The translations under genes and the position numbers were made by a program. A stretch of 61,999 nucleotides of DNA, taken from Streptomyces tailanensis (GTDB lineage: Bacteria; Actinomycetota; Actinomycetes; Streptomycetales; Streptomycetaceae). The notes beneath the pieces were generated by a model, which had not been told where the DNA came from, ran no database searches, and was given only the letters and a program-made list of their open reading frames with translations. The stretch is from contig NZ_VTHJ01000060.1 of the NCBI RefSeq assembly GCF_008386495.1, positions 1 to 61,999 of the forward strand, in the 5' to 3' direction. Shown piece after piece: positions 27,153 through 35,879 of the stretch (positions within the stretch are counted from its first letter, which is position 1; the number at the start of each line of letters is the position of its first letter).

Positions 27153-28495
27153 GCGACACGTCCAAGACCGTGAAGAGCGACACCAAGAAGGCCGAGAAGG
27201 CCGAGGGCGTCGTGGAGGGCCAGACCACCGTCGCCCCCGCCGACGACCCCACGGCCGCCCCGGTGTCCGTCGTCGACCCGCGGCTGCTGGTCCGTGAAGA
27301 GGGCCTCAAGGGTTACGTCACCGAGTTCAAGCGCAAGGTCAAGGGCGGTGAGCTGGGCTCGCTGCCGGTCTTCATCGGCCTGATCGTCATCTGGACGATC
27401 TTCCAGCTGCAGAACGACCGATTCCTCAGCGCCGACAACCTCTCGAACATCAGCTACTTCCTGTCGGCCACCGGCATGCTCGCCATCGGCCTCGTGTTCG
27501 TCCTGCTGCTCGGCGAGATCGATCTGTCGGTGGGCTCGGTCAGCGGTCTGTCCTCCACCGTGTTCGCCGTGTTCGTGGTGAACCAGGGCATGAACGCCTG
27601 GCTGTCGCTGGTACTGGCGATCCTCACCGGCCTCGGCATCGGCGCGCTGCACGGCTGGTTCTTCGCCAGGATCGGCGTACCGGCGTTCGTCGTCACCCTG
27701 GCCGGTTTCCTCGGCTGGAACGGTCTGATGCTGTGGCTGCTGGGCGACAGCGGCACGATCAACATCCCGTCCGACGCGGGTCCGGTCCATCTGCTCGGCC
27801 AGAGCTCGTTCTTCATGGACCAGGCCATCATCGGCGCGTACATTCTGGCCGGCCTCGCTGTCGTGCTGACCGCCGTCGGCAACTTCAACGAGCAGCGCCG
27901 CCGCCGGGCCGCGGGGGTGCCGTTCCGGCCGACCAGCGAGATCCTGCTGCGCGTCGGCGCGCTCGGCGTCGCGTCCTTCGTCGCCGCCGCCGTGCTCAAC
28001 GACTCGGCCGGTGTCTCCAACGCGCTGGTGATCTTCCTGGCGGCGCTGGTGATCGTGGACTTCGTGCTGCGCCGTACGACCTACGGCCGCAAGGTGTTCG
28101 CGGTCGGTGGCGGCATCGAGGCCGCCCGCCGCGCCGGTATCAACGTGCCGATGATCCGGATCACCGTGTTCGCCATCTCCGGTGGGTTCGCGGCGGTCGG
28201 CGGCATGTTCTTCGCCGGTCAGACCGCGAGTGCGACGCTGTCCGCCGGTGGCGGTAACACGCTGATGCTCGCGATCGCCGCGGCGGTCATCGGCGGTACG
28301 AGTCTCTTCGGTGGGCGTGGATCTGTGTGGTCGGCGCTGCTGGGTATGTTGGTGATTCAGTCGATTCAGACGGGTCTTGACCTGCTGAACATGAACACGT
28401 CGATTCAGTACATGATCACGGGTGCGGTGCTGTTGGGCGCCGTGGTCATCGACTCCGTCTCCCGTAAGAGCCAGAAGGCGGCGGGGCGCGCGTAA
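27149..28495 (+). CDS. xylH: Xylose ABC transporter permease
   Basis: 448-aa membrane protein with a charged Lys/Glu/Ala-rich N-terminus (~70 residues) followed by about 12 hydrophobic stretches. Motifs: LLLGEIDLSVGSVSGL, VTLAGFLGWNGLMLWLLG, GGIEAARRAGINVPMIR, GGTSLFGGRGSVWSALLGML. These are typical of CUT2 (ribose/xylose) permeases. Starts within the xylG stop codon. Confidence 0.92.
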   Translation: MSDTSKTVKSDTKKAEKAEGVVEGQTTVAPADDPTAAPVSVVDPRLLVREEGLKGYVTEFKRKVKGGELGSLPVFIGLIVIWTIFQLQNDRFLSADNLSNISYFLSATGMLAIGLVFVLLLGEIDLSVGSVSGLSSTVFAVFVVNQGMNAWLSLVLAILTGLGIGALHGWFFARIGVPAFVVTLAGFLGWNGLMLWLLGDSGTINIPSDAGPVHLLGQSSFFMDQAIIGAYILAGLAVVLTAVGNFNEQRRRRAAGVPFRPTSEILLRVGALGVASFVAAAVLNDSAGVSNALVIFLAALVIVDFVLRRTTYGRKVFAVGGGIEAARRAGINVPMIRITVFAISGGFAAVGGMFFAGQTASATLSAGGGNTLMLAIAAAVIGGTSLFGGRGSVWSALLGMLVIQSIQTGLDLLNMNTSIQYMITGAVLLGAVVIDSVSRKSQKAAGRA

Positions 28496-28503
28496 CCACC
28501 GTT

Positions 28504-28570
28504 GGGGCGCGGGTTGTTCTGCGAGTGCCGGTCGTTTGTGGCCGGTCGCGCAGTTCCCCGCGCCCCTTTT
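28504..28570 (+). repeat. Dispersed Streptomyces intergenic repeat acting as terminator
   Basis: Outer stem GGGGCGCGG/CCGCGCCCC with an inner GGCCGG-type hairpin, ending in TTTT. The string TCGCGCAGTTCCCCGCGCCC is a very common intergenic motif in Streptomyces (recall). Positioned 9 nt after xylH. Confidence 0.75.
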
Positions 28571-28659
28571 GGTGTGCCCGGGAGTTGGCTGTGAACGCGG
28601 AAGATTAGACTTCGACGAGCCCGGAAACGCTCGAAACGCACTACTGCAAGGAGGCACGG

Positions 28660-30579
28660 GTGCCGCTGCTGACCCGCATCAGGGGACCGCGCGATCTGGA
28701 CCGGCTCAGCCTGGAGCAGCTGGATGAGCTCGCGGAGGAGATCCGGACCTTCCTCGTGGAGGCGGTGTCCAAGACCGGCGGTCACCTCGGACCGAACCTC
28801 GGCGTGGTCGAACTCACCATCGCGCTGCACCGCGTCTTCGATTCACCGAAGGACAAGGTGCTGTGGGACACGGGCCACCAGTCCTATGTGCACAAGCTGC
28901 TCACCGGCCGTCAGGACTTCTCCAGGCTGAAGATGAAGGGCGGCCTGTCTGGCTACCCCTCGCAGGCCGAGTCCGAGCACGACGTCATCGAGAACAGCCA
29001 CGCGTCGACGGTCCTCGGCTGGGCCGACGGGCTCGCGAAGGCCAACCAGGTGCTCAAACGCGACGACCATGTGGTCGCCGTGATCGGTGACGGCGCGCTG
29101 ACCGGCGGTATGGCCTGGGAGGCGCTCAACAACATCGCCGAGGCCAAGGACCGCCCGCTGGTCATCGTGGTCAACGACAACGAGAGGTCGTACGCCCCGA
29201 CCATCGGCGGCCTCGCCAACCACCTCGCGACGCTGCGGACCACCGACGGGTACGAGCGGTTCCTCGCCCGCACCAGGGACATCCTCGACCGCACCCCGGT
29301 CGTCGGCAAGCCGCTCTTCGACACCCTGCACGGCGCCAAGAAGGGGCTGAAGGACTTCATCGCCCCGCAGGGCATGTTCGAGGACCTGGGGCTCAAGTAC
29401 GTCGGGCCGATCGACGGGCACGACATCGAGGCCCTGGAGTCCGCGCTGTCCCGCGCCAAGCGGTTCGGCGGACCGGTCATCGTGCACTGCCTCACCGAGA
29501 AGGGCCGCGGCTACCAGCCCGCCCTCCAGGACGAGGCGGACCGCTTCCACGGCATCGGTCCCATTCACCCCGACACAGGCCTGCCGATCAAGGCTTCGGG
29601 CGCCGACTGGACCTCCGTCTTCGGTGACGAGATGGTCCGGCTCGGCCATGAGCGCGAGGACATCGTGGGGATCACGGCGGCGATGCTGCAGCCGGTCGGC
29701 CTGAAGAAGTTCGCGGACACCTTCCCGGACCGGATCTACGACGTCGGCATCGCCGAGCAGCACGGCGCCGTGAGCGCGGCAGGGCTCGCCACGGGCGGCC
29801 TGCATCCGGTGTTCGCGGTGTATGCGACATTCCTCAATCGTGCCTTCGACCAGGTCCTCATGGATGTCGCCCTCCACAAGTGCGGTGTGACTTTCGTACT
29901 GGACCGGGCCGGTGTCACCGGCACCGACGGTGCCTCGCACAACGGCATGTGGGACATGTCGATCCTCCAGGTCGTGCCGGGCCTCCGGCTCGCCGCGCCG
30001 CGCGACGCCGACCAGGTGCGCGCCCAGCTCCGCGAGGCCGTCGAGGTCACGGACGCGCCGACCGTGGTCCGCTTCTCCAAGGGCGCCGTCGGCCCCGCCG
30101 TACCCGCCGTGGGCCGGATCGGCGGCATGGACGTGCTGCGGGATCCCGGCACCGACACCCCGGACGTGCTCCTCGTCTCCGTGGGTGCCCTCGCGCCGAT
30201 GTGCCTGGAGATCGCCGACCTGCTCGACAAGCAGGGCATCACCACCACCGTCGTCGACCCGCGCTGGGTCAAGCCCGTCGACGAGCACATGGCGCCGCTC
30301 GCCGACAAGCACCGCGTGGTCGTCACCGTGGAGGACAACTCCCGGGTCGGCGGCGTCGGTTCGGCGATCGCGCAGGCGCTGCGCGACGCGGGCGTCGACA
30401 TCCCGCTGCGTGACTTCGGCATCCCGCCGCGCTTCCTCGACCACGCCTCCCGCGCCGAGGTCCTGGCCGAGATCGGGCTCACCGCCCCCGACATCGCCCG
30501 TCAGGTCACCGGGCTCGTCTCCAGGATTGACGGCCGGTTCGGCGACACCGAGGTCGAGGCGGAGCCGGCGCGCGACTGA
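28660..30579 (+). CDS. dxs: 1-deoxy-D-xylulose-5-phosphate synthase
   Basis: 639-aa thiamine-diphosphate enzyme joining pyruvate and glyceraldehyde-3-phosphate, first step of the MEP isoprenoid pathway. Motifs: DTGHQSYVHKLLTGR, the ThDP-binding GDGALTGGMAWEALNN, YDVGIAEQHGAV with the catalytic Glu, and DRAGVTGTDGASHNG. GTG with AAGGAGG 5 nt upstream. The stop codon lies in a ~14-bp sequence repeated about 20 nt later. Confidence 0.97.
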   Translation: MPLLTRIRGPRDLDRLSLEQLDELAEEIRTFLVEAVSKTGGHLGPNLGVVELTIALHRVFDSPKDKVLWDTGHQSYVHKLLTGRQDFSRLKMKGGLSGYPSQAESEHDVIENSHASTVLGWADGLAKANQVLKRDDHVVAVIGDGALTGGMAWEALNNIAEAKDRPLVIVVNDNERSYAPTIGGLANHLATLRTTDGYERFLARTRDILDRTPVVGKPLFDTLHGAKKGLKDFIAPQGMFEDLGLKYVGPIDGHDIEALESALSRAKRFGGPVIVHCLTEKGRGYQPALQDEADRFHGIGPIHPDTGLPIKASGADWTSVFGDEMVRLGHEREDIVGITAAMLQPVGLKKFADTFPDRIYDVGIAEQHGAVSAAGLATGGLHPVFAVYATFLNRAFDQVLMDVALHKCGVTFVLDRAGVTGTDGASHNGMWDMSILQVVPGLRLAAPRDADQVRAQLREAVEVTDAPTVVRFSKGAVGPAVPAVGRIGGMDVLRDPGTDTPDVLLVSVGALAPMCLEIADLLDKQGITTTVVDPRWVKPVDEHMAPLADKHRVVVTVEDNSRVGGVGSAIAQALRDAGVDIPLRDFGIPPRFLDHASRAEVLAEIGLTAPDIARQVTGLVSRIDGRFGDTEVEAEPARD

Positions 30580-30624
30580 CGTAGTGGATGCGCGACTGAC
30601 GTACGCAGCCGTGACTGACGTACG
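30570..30624 (+). repeat. Stop-codon-spanning repeats at the dxs 3' end
   Basis: GCGCGACTGACGTA at 30570-30583 and again at 30590-30603, and a third partial copy GTGACTGACGTACG at 30611-30624. The first copy contains the dxs stop. Confidence 0.8.
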
Positions 30625-30639
30625 AAGTCGAGTCCGACT

Positions 30640-30679
30640 GGGCCGGTTTCACCATCCTTTGCGGTGGTGAAACCGGCCC
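30640..30679 (+). terminator. dxs terminator
   Basis: GGGCCGGTTTCACCA, a 10-nt loop, then the exact complement; a 15-bp stem. Confidence 0.85.
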
Positions 30680-30712
30680 ATCCGCGTGAAACTGCTCGCG
30701 CCGGGGCAAACG

Positions 30713-30751
30713 CTCCCCCAGTCTCGGCTTCGCTCGACCGGGGGGACCCCC
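30713..30751. repeat. Dispersed palindromic repeat, copy 2
   Basis: CTCCCCCAGTCTCGGCTTCG, then CTCGACCGGGGGGACCCCC. Near-identical to the element at 10322-10360. It lies in the leader of the amino-acid permease gene. Confidence 0.75.
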
Positions 30752-30801
30752 ATCGCCCCCTCTCGATCATGTCGAGGACGACAAGCGTGGGAGGTACGCC
30801 C

Positions 30802-32325
30802 GTGAGCAGCACACTCTTCCGGACGAAGAAGGTCGAGCAGTCCATCCTCGATACCGAGGAGCCGGAGCACGCGCTCAAGAAATCCTTGTCCGCGCTCGAT
30901 CTGACGGTCTTCGGCGTCGGTGTCATCATCGGCACCGGCATCTTCGTTCTCACCGGCACGGTCGCCAAGAACAACGCCGGCCCGTCCGTCGCCCTCGCCT
31001 TCGGCGTGGCCGGGGTCGTCTGCGCCCTCGCCGCCCTGTGCTACGCCGAGTTCGCGTCCACGGTCCCGGTCGCCGGGTCCGCGTACACCTTCTCGTACGC
31101 CTCGCTCGGTGAGCTGCCAGCCTGGATCATCGGCTGGGACCTGGTGCTGGAGTTCGCGCTGGGGACGGCGGTGGTGGCGGTCGGCTGGTCCGGCTATATC
31201 CATTCGCTGATGGACAACGCGGGCTGGGACATGCCGGCGGCGCTCGGTACCAGGGAAGGGACCGGCGACTTCGGCTTCGACATTCTCGCCGCCGCGCTCG
31301 TTCTCGTCCTCACCGGCATCCTCGTGCTCGGCACGAAGCTCTCCGCGCGCGTCACCTCGCTCGTCGTCGCCATCAAGGTGACGGTCGTGCTCACCGTGAT
31401 CATCGCGGGTGCCTTCTTCATCAAGGGCGACAACTACGACCCGTTCATCCCGAAGGCACAGGAGGTACCGGCGGGCGAGAGTCTCCAGTCCCCGCTCATC
31501 CAGCTGATCTTCGGGTGGGCGCCCTCCAACTTCGGGGTGATGGGCATCTTCACCGCCGCCTCCGTCGTCTTCTTCGCCTTCATCGGCTTCGACGTCGTCG
31601 CCACGGCCGCCGAGGAGACCAGGAACCCGCAGCGCGACATGCCCCGCGGCATCCTCGGCTCCCTGTTCATCTGCACCGCGCTGTACGTGGCTGTATCGAT
31701 CGTCGTGACCGGTATGCAGCACTACACCGAGCTGTCCGTGAGCGCGCCGCTCGCCGACGCGTTCAAGGCCACCGGCCATCCCTGGTTCGCGGGCTTCATC
31801 AGCTTCGGCGCCGCCGTCGGCCTGACGACGGTCTGCATGATCCTGCTGCTCGGCCAGACCCGCGTCTTCTTCGCGATGAGCCGCGACGGACTGCTGCCGC
31901 GCTTCTTCTCCCATGTCCACCCGAGGTTCAAGACCCCGCACCGGCCGACCATTCTGCTCGGCGTGGTCATCGCGGTCCTCGCGGGCTTCACTCCGCTGAG
32001 CGAACTCGCCGCTCTGGTGAACATCGGCACCCTGTTCGCCTTCGTGGTCGTCGCGATCGGCGTGATCATCCTCCGCCGCACCCGCCCCGATCTGCACCGT
32101 GCGTTCCGCACCCCGTGGGTGCCGGTCATTCCGGTCCTGTCGGTGCTCGCCTCGCTGTGGCTGATGCTCAACCTGCCCGCCGAGACCTGGCTGCGCTTCG
32201 CCGGCTGGATGGCCGCCGGCTTCGTCGTCTACTTCCTCTACGGCTATTCGCACAGCCGCCTGGGACGCCACGAGGAGACCACGGTGGGCGAGGTCCTGAG
32301 GCCGCCGAAACGCGACGAACAGTAG
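30802..32325 (+). CDS. APC-family cationic amino-acid permease (CAT type)
   Basis: 507-aa transporter with 12+ TMs. Signature segments: LDLTVFGVGVIIGTGIFVLTG in TM1 (the unwound substrate site GVGVIIGTG) and FFAFIGFDVVATAAEETRNP in TM6 region. The cytoplasmic N-terminus (FRTKKVEQSILDTEEPEHAL) is typical of the YfnA/CAT subgroup, which imports branched-chain or cationic amino acids. GTG 30802 has GGGAGG upstream; the longer in-frame start runs through the dispersed repeat. Single gene with its own terminator. Confidence 0.9.
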   Translation: MSSTLFRTKKVEQSILDTEEPEHALKKSLSALDLTVFGVGVIIGTGIFVLTGTVAKNNAGPSVALAFGVAGVVCALAALCYAEFASTVPVAGSAYTFSYASLGELPAWIIGWDLVLEFALGTAVVAVGWSGYIHSLMDNAGWDMPAALGTREGTGDFGFDILAAALVLVLTGILVLGTKLSARVTSLVVAIKVTVVLTVIIAGAFFIKGDNYDPFIPKAQEVPAGESLQSPLIQLIFGWAPSNFGVMGIFTAASVVFFAFIGFDVVATAAEETRNPQRDMPRGILGSLFICTALYVAVSIVVTGMQHYTELSVSAPLADAFKATGHPWFAGFISFGAAVGLTTVCMILLLGQTRVFFAMSRDGLLPRFFSHVHPRFKTPHRPTILLGVVIAVLAGFTPLSELAALVNIGTLFAFVVVAIGVIILRRTRPDLHRAFRTPWVPVIPVLSVLASLWLMLNLPAETWLRFAGWMAAGFVVYFLYGYSHSRLGRHEETTVGEVLRPPKRDEQ

Positions 32326-32352
32326 TCAACCTCCGACCGGCCGCTTGACTCT

Positions 32353-32394
32353 CCGGCCCCGTATGTCCCACTTCAGGTGGTGATGCGGGGCCGG
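32353..32394 (+). terminator. Permease terminator
   Basis: CCGGCCCCG ... CGGGGCCGG with an inner CCAC-ttcag-GTGG hairpin. It ends 6 nt before the next start codon. Confidence 0.7.
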
Positions 32395-32399
32395 ATAGC

Positions 32400-33911
32400 G
32401 TGCCGCTCATGCTCGTTACGCACCTCGTCCCGTCACGCTCCGCACCTGGACGGCCGGGGTCCGACTACTGGAGACGGCTGCTTCCGGTGCTCGCCGCGCT
32501 GGCCTGCGTCACCCGGATCCCGTCCTTCGTCCCGCCGCTGTGGAACCCCGACGAGGGCTATCTCGCCGTACAGGCACGGCTGTTGGCGGACGGCGGAGAG
32601 TTGTACGAGACGGTCGTGGACCGCAAGCCGCCGCTGGTGCCGTGGCTGTACGCGGCGTCGTTCGCGGTGTTCGGTGACGACTCGCTGACCCCGGTACGGG
32701 TGCTCGCGACCGGCGCGCAGCTGGTGACCGCCGTCCTGCTGGCCTCGCTGGCCCGCCGCCGCTGGGGGAACCGGGCGGGCCGTACGGCGGGCGTCCTGTA
32801 TCTGCTGACGTCCATCGGGCTCAACCCCGAGGACGCCCAGGCCGCGCTCTTCGAGGTCTTCATACTGCCCTTCACGGCCTGCGCGATGTGGTGCGCGGAC
32901 CGGCGCCGCTGGGGTGCGGCGGGCGCGGCGGTCGGCTGCGCGTTCCTGGCCAAGCAGACGGGCGGGGCGGTGCTGGTGCCGGCGCTCTGGCTGCTGTACC
33001 GGTCGGGTGCGCCGCGAAGTGACCTGCTACGGCTGGGCGTTGGCGCCGCTGTGCCGGTCCTGGGCGCGGCGGTGCTCACCGACCCCGCCGGGTTCCTGTT
33101 CTGGACGGTGACCGGATCCGGCGCGTACGTCTCCTTCGCCGGATCCGAACTCCACGTTCTGGCAAGGGGGTTGGTCAACGCCGCGATCCTGGGCGTGGTG
33201 TGTGCGGGGCTGATCCCGCCGGTGGTACGGCTACTGCGGACCGCCCCCCGCACCGGCTCGGTGGACCTGTGGCTGTGGCTCGGCTCGTCGGCGCCGGCGG
33301 TGGCCCTCGGCTTCCACTTCTTCGGCCACTACTACCTGCAACTCGTCCCGCCTGTCGTCCTGTTGGGGACCGCGGCCCTGCGAACCCTGCCGGGCGAGAC
33401 ACAGACGAGAGCTCTTCTCGTCTCCGCCTGCACCTGTGTGCTCTTCCTGGCCTGGGGCCTGCTGGCACCCCGCCCCGACCTCGCCCACGCACACCGCCTC
33501 GCGGCCGAGGTCGCCCGCCGCACGGCACCCGCCGACCGGGTCCTGGTCTGGGGCATGCACCCGGAGACGTACTGGCTCGCCGACCGCACCCCGGCCACCC
33601 GCTACCTGACCGCCGGCCTGCTCACCAACTACAGCGGAGGGCGCGACGGACCGCGGGTGGGGGAGCGGTACGGGGTGGCGGGGGCCTGGGAGGTCTTCCG
33701 GGAGGAGCTGGCGACCAGACCGCCGGCCCTGATCGTCGACGACTCCCGCGCCAAGCCGTACGCCCCGGAACGGATGCCGTCGCTGAGGCGGATCCTGGCC
33801 GACGGGTACGAGGAGGCCGGGAGACTGGACGGAGCGGTGCTGTACGCCCGTACGGGCGAGGGGGCGCTCAGGATGGACCGGCGTACGGGCGAAGGGGTCG
33901 GACAGGATTGA
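32400..33911 (+). CDS. GT-C glycosyltransferase (GT39/ArnT-like) membrane protein
   Basis: 503-aa polytopic membrane protein. The first extracytoplasmic loop contains WNPDEGYLAVQARLLADGGE-LYETVVDRKPPLVPW, with the acidic pair (D-E) that coordinates the metal and lipid-linked donor in GT39/GT83 enzymes. Hydrophobic helices fill residues 95-370. The C-terminal soluble part (PADRVLVWGMHPETYWLADR) resembles the periplasmic domain. Likely transfers a sugar from polyprenyl phosphate to an extracellular glycan or protein. GTG at 32400; an ATG at 32409 is possible. Confidence 0.75.
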   Translation: MPLMLVTHLVPSRSAPGRPGSDYWRRLLPVLAALACVTRIPSFVPPLWNPDEGYLAVQARLLADGGELYETVVDRKPPLVPWLYAASFAVFGDDSLTPVRVLATGAQLVTAVLLASLARRRWGNRAGRTAGVLYLLTSIGLNPEDAQAALFEVFILPFTACAMWCADRRRWGAAGAAVGCAFLAKQTGGAVLVPALWLLYRSGAPRSDLLRLGVGAAVPVLGAAVLTDPAGFLFWTVTGSGAYVSFAGSELHVLARGLVNAAILGVVCAGLIPPVVRLLRTAPRTGSVDLWLWLGSSAPAVALGFHFFGHYYLQLVPPVVLLGTAALRTLPGETQTRALLVSACTCVLFLAWGLLAPRPDLAHAHRLAAEVARRTAPADRVLVWGMHPETYWLADRTPATRYLTAGLLTNYSGGRDGPRVGERYGVAGAWEVFREELATRPPALIVDDSRAKPYAPERMPSLRRILADGYEEAGRLDGAVLYARTGEGALRMDRRTGEGVGQD

Positions 33912-33934
33912 CTGGGGCACGGGCGGCGGGGTTG

Positions 33935-34146
33935 GTCACGCTGGACGCGTGCCGGTGCCGTGGCGCGAGCACGCACAGCCGCCCGGTCTCCAGATGGAAC
34001 GCCGTCGCGTCGGGCCGCCCGGACAGCGGATACGGGACGACCGTGACGTCGTACTCCCGCCCTTGGAGCCGGTTCGCCGTACCGACGGCGATCCGGTCTG
34101 CGGTCAACGGCACGGGCTCCTCCGGCGTACCGGCCCGAACGGGCGG
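33935..34146 (-). pseudogene. C-terminal remnant of an AAA/helicase-like protein
   Basis: The minus-strand frame reads DRIAVGTANRLQGREYDVTV, then VPYPLSGRPDATAFHLETGR and LCVLAPRHRHAS. This resembles the last helicase motifs of a streptomycete superfamily-1-like ATPase (TANRLQG.E.....HPLSGR.DA..FHL..GRLCVL.SRHRHA). Nothing of the ATPase core is present. Relic. Confidence 0.55.
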
Positions 34147-34515
34147 TCAGGACTGACCGCGTACCGTACGCGGACCTGCTACCTCCGCGCCCAGCTCCTC
34201 GACCCTGCGCCGCAGTTCACGGTCGGCGGTGACGACGAGGCAGGGGCGGTGGTGGCCTTCCCCGGCGACCAGTTCGACGATGCGGTCGTCGCCGCTGTGG
34301 GGCGCCGGGTCCACGCGTACACCCGGTACGGGCTCCACGCCGCGCGCCGCGCCCTCGACGACGAGCACGATCTCGACGGGGTCGGGCCGGCCCGGGATGC
34401 CCTCCCGGGCGAGCCGGTCGCGCAGGCGTTCCGCCGCGCCGCGCCGGTCGCGCCACCAGCCGTCGGGGACGGACCCGATGACGTTGGCGGCGTCGATGAT
34501 CACGAGTGTCGTCAT
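34147..34515 (-). CDS. NYN/PIN-like ribonuclease-type protein
   Basis: 122-aa protein: VIIDAANVIGSVPDGWW at the start (first catalytic Asp of the NYN/PIN fold), SGDDRIVELV in the middle and CLVVTADRELRRRVEELGAEV near the end. These are the conserved acidic positions of a metal-dependent nuclease fold (YacP/NYN). Complete small-domain protein, with ATG start. Target RNA unknown. It lies just downstream of the LCP gene on the same strand (36-nt gap), so the two may share a transcript. Confidence 0.75.
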   Translation of the reverse strand: MTTLVIIDAANVIGSVPDGWWRDRRGAAERLRDRLAREGIPGRPDPVEIVLVVEGAARGVEPVPGVRVDPAPHSGDDRIVELVAGEGHHRPCLVVTADRELRRRVEELGAEVAGPRTVRGQS

Positions 34516-34551
34516 GGGTCCCTATTGTCCTCCCTGTTGCAGGAGGTGAAC

Positions 34552-35682
34552 CTACGAACCGGACGAAGTGCCGCCCGGGGCCGGGGACTTCTTCGCGGAC
34601 TCGGGGATCTCCTCGTCGGTGCGGATCGCCTTCCACAACTGGGTCGCCTGCGGCTCGGCGGCGACGACGCGGTTGGGGTCGGTCCTGTCGTAGGCGACCG
34701 GGAGCATGATCGTCTCCATGGTCGACGGGTCGACGCCGTTCATGCTGCGGGCGAAGTCGGCCAGCGCGGTGAGGGAGTCGAGTTCGGAGTCCGTGGTGAG
34801 GGACTCGGTGAGCGAGTCGGCGACCGAGTACGCCTTGGTGGGGCTGCCGAACAGGTCCTGCTTCTTGATCTCGGAGAGCAGGGCGATCATGAACTGCTGC
34901 TGGAGGCCGATGCGGCCGAGGTCGCTGCCGTCGCCGACGCCGTGCCGGGTGCGGACGAAGGCGAGGGACTGGGTGCCGTCCAGCTTGTGGGTGCCCGCCT
35001 CCAGGTCGAGGCCGCTGGACTTGTCCTGGATGTCCTCGTCGATCGTGACCGTGACGCCGCCTATCGCGTCGACGAGCCCCTTGAAACCGGCGAAGTCGAT
35101 CTCCACGAAGTGGTCCATGCGGACCCCGGACATCTGTTCCACGGTCTTCACGACACAGGCCGGACCGGCGAGTGAGTAGACCGAGTTGAACATCACACGC
35201 TTCGCGGAGGCGAGCGTGGAGCCGTCCGACTTGGTGCACTCGGGGCGGGTCACGAGGGTGTCGCGGGGGATGCTGACCGCGACGGCCTCGGTGCGGCCCT
35301 CGGGTATGTGCATCACCAGCGCGGTGTCGGAGCGGGCGCCGGAGACGTTGCCCGTGCCGAGGTCGGCGTTCTTCCCGGAGCGCGAGTCCGAGCCCAGGAC
35401 CAGGATGTTCTGTCCGGAGGTGGGCAGCTTCTGGGGGCGGTCGTCGCCGATCGCCTTGTCGAGGTCGACGCCGTCGATGTTGCCGTTGAGGTCGCTGTAG
35501 AGCCAGTAGCCGGTGCCGCCGGCCGCGAGGACGAGGACCAGCAGGCTCAGCAGCACGATCCGGCCGGTGCGGCGGCGCCCCCCGGCCCGCCCTCCGGCCC
35601 GCTTCGGCTTGCGTCTGCGGCTGCCCCGGCCCGCCGACGGCTCGCTCTCGCTGCGGCGCTGGGGCGTCGAGACATCGCTCAT
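34552..35682 (-). CDS. LytR-CpsA-Psr (LCP) family glycopolymer ligase
   Basis: 376-aa membrane-anchored enzyme. Basic cytoplasmic N-terminus, one TM (about residues 41-62), then the extracellular LCP domain (NILVLGSDSRSG; ARSDTALVMHIPEG; VAVSIPRDTLV; FAGFKGLVDAIGGV; LAFVRTRHGVGDGSDLGRIG). LCP proteins move polyprenyl-diphosphate-linked glycopolymers such as teichoic acid, arabinogalactan or capsule onto peptidoglycan. ATG at 35682 with CAGG upstream; longer starts lack support. It is divergent from galE and the Stealth genes, which could make its substrate. Confidence 0.93.
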   Translation of the reverse strand: MSDVSTPQRRSESEPSAGRGSRRRKPKRAGGRAGGRRRTGRIVLLSLLVLVLAAGGTGYWLYSDLNGNIDGVDLDKAIGDDRPQKLPTSGQNILVLGSDSRSGKNADLGTGNVSGARSDTALVMHIPEGRTEAVAVSIPRDTLVTRPECTKSDGSTLASAKRVMFNSVYSLAGPACVVKTVEQMSGVRMDHFVEIDFAGFKGLVDAIGGVTVTIDEDIQDKSSGLDLEAGTHKLDGTQSLAFVRTRHGVGDGSDLGRIGLQQQFMIALLSEIKKQDLFGSPTKAYSVADSLTESLTTDSELDSLTALADFARSMNGVDPSTMETIMLPVAYDRTDPNRVVAAEPQATQLWKAIRTDEEIPESAKKSPAPGGTSSGS

Positions 35683-35879
35683 CGGTACCTGAGTCCTCGT
35701 TTGTCGTGGCCCCGAGGGGCGGTGATGAACGGCGTGGGGACTCGGGTGGGGGGGAGGTGCCGGTCCGTGTACGGCCAAACTGACCCTGCACTATAGACCG
35801 ACATTCGACCACAGACGGCCGAAGTGTGATCTAAGCGTGATCTATTAGTGAACTTGGGCGAAAGAAATAGTATGCAGCC

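Noticed and set aside
25029..28495. Assignment of the ABC operon as ribose transport (rbs)
   Set aside because: Permease and binding-protein motifs fit the CUT2 class in general, but the ROK neighbour, the gene order and the absence of rbsK/rbsD favour xylose.
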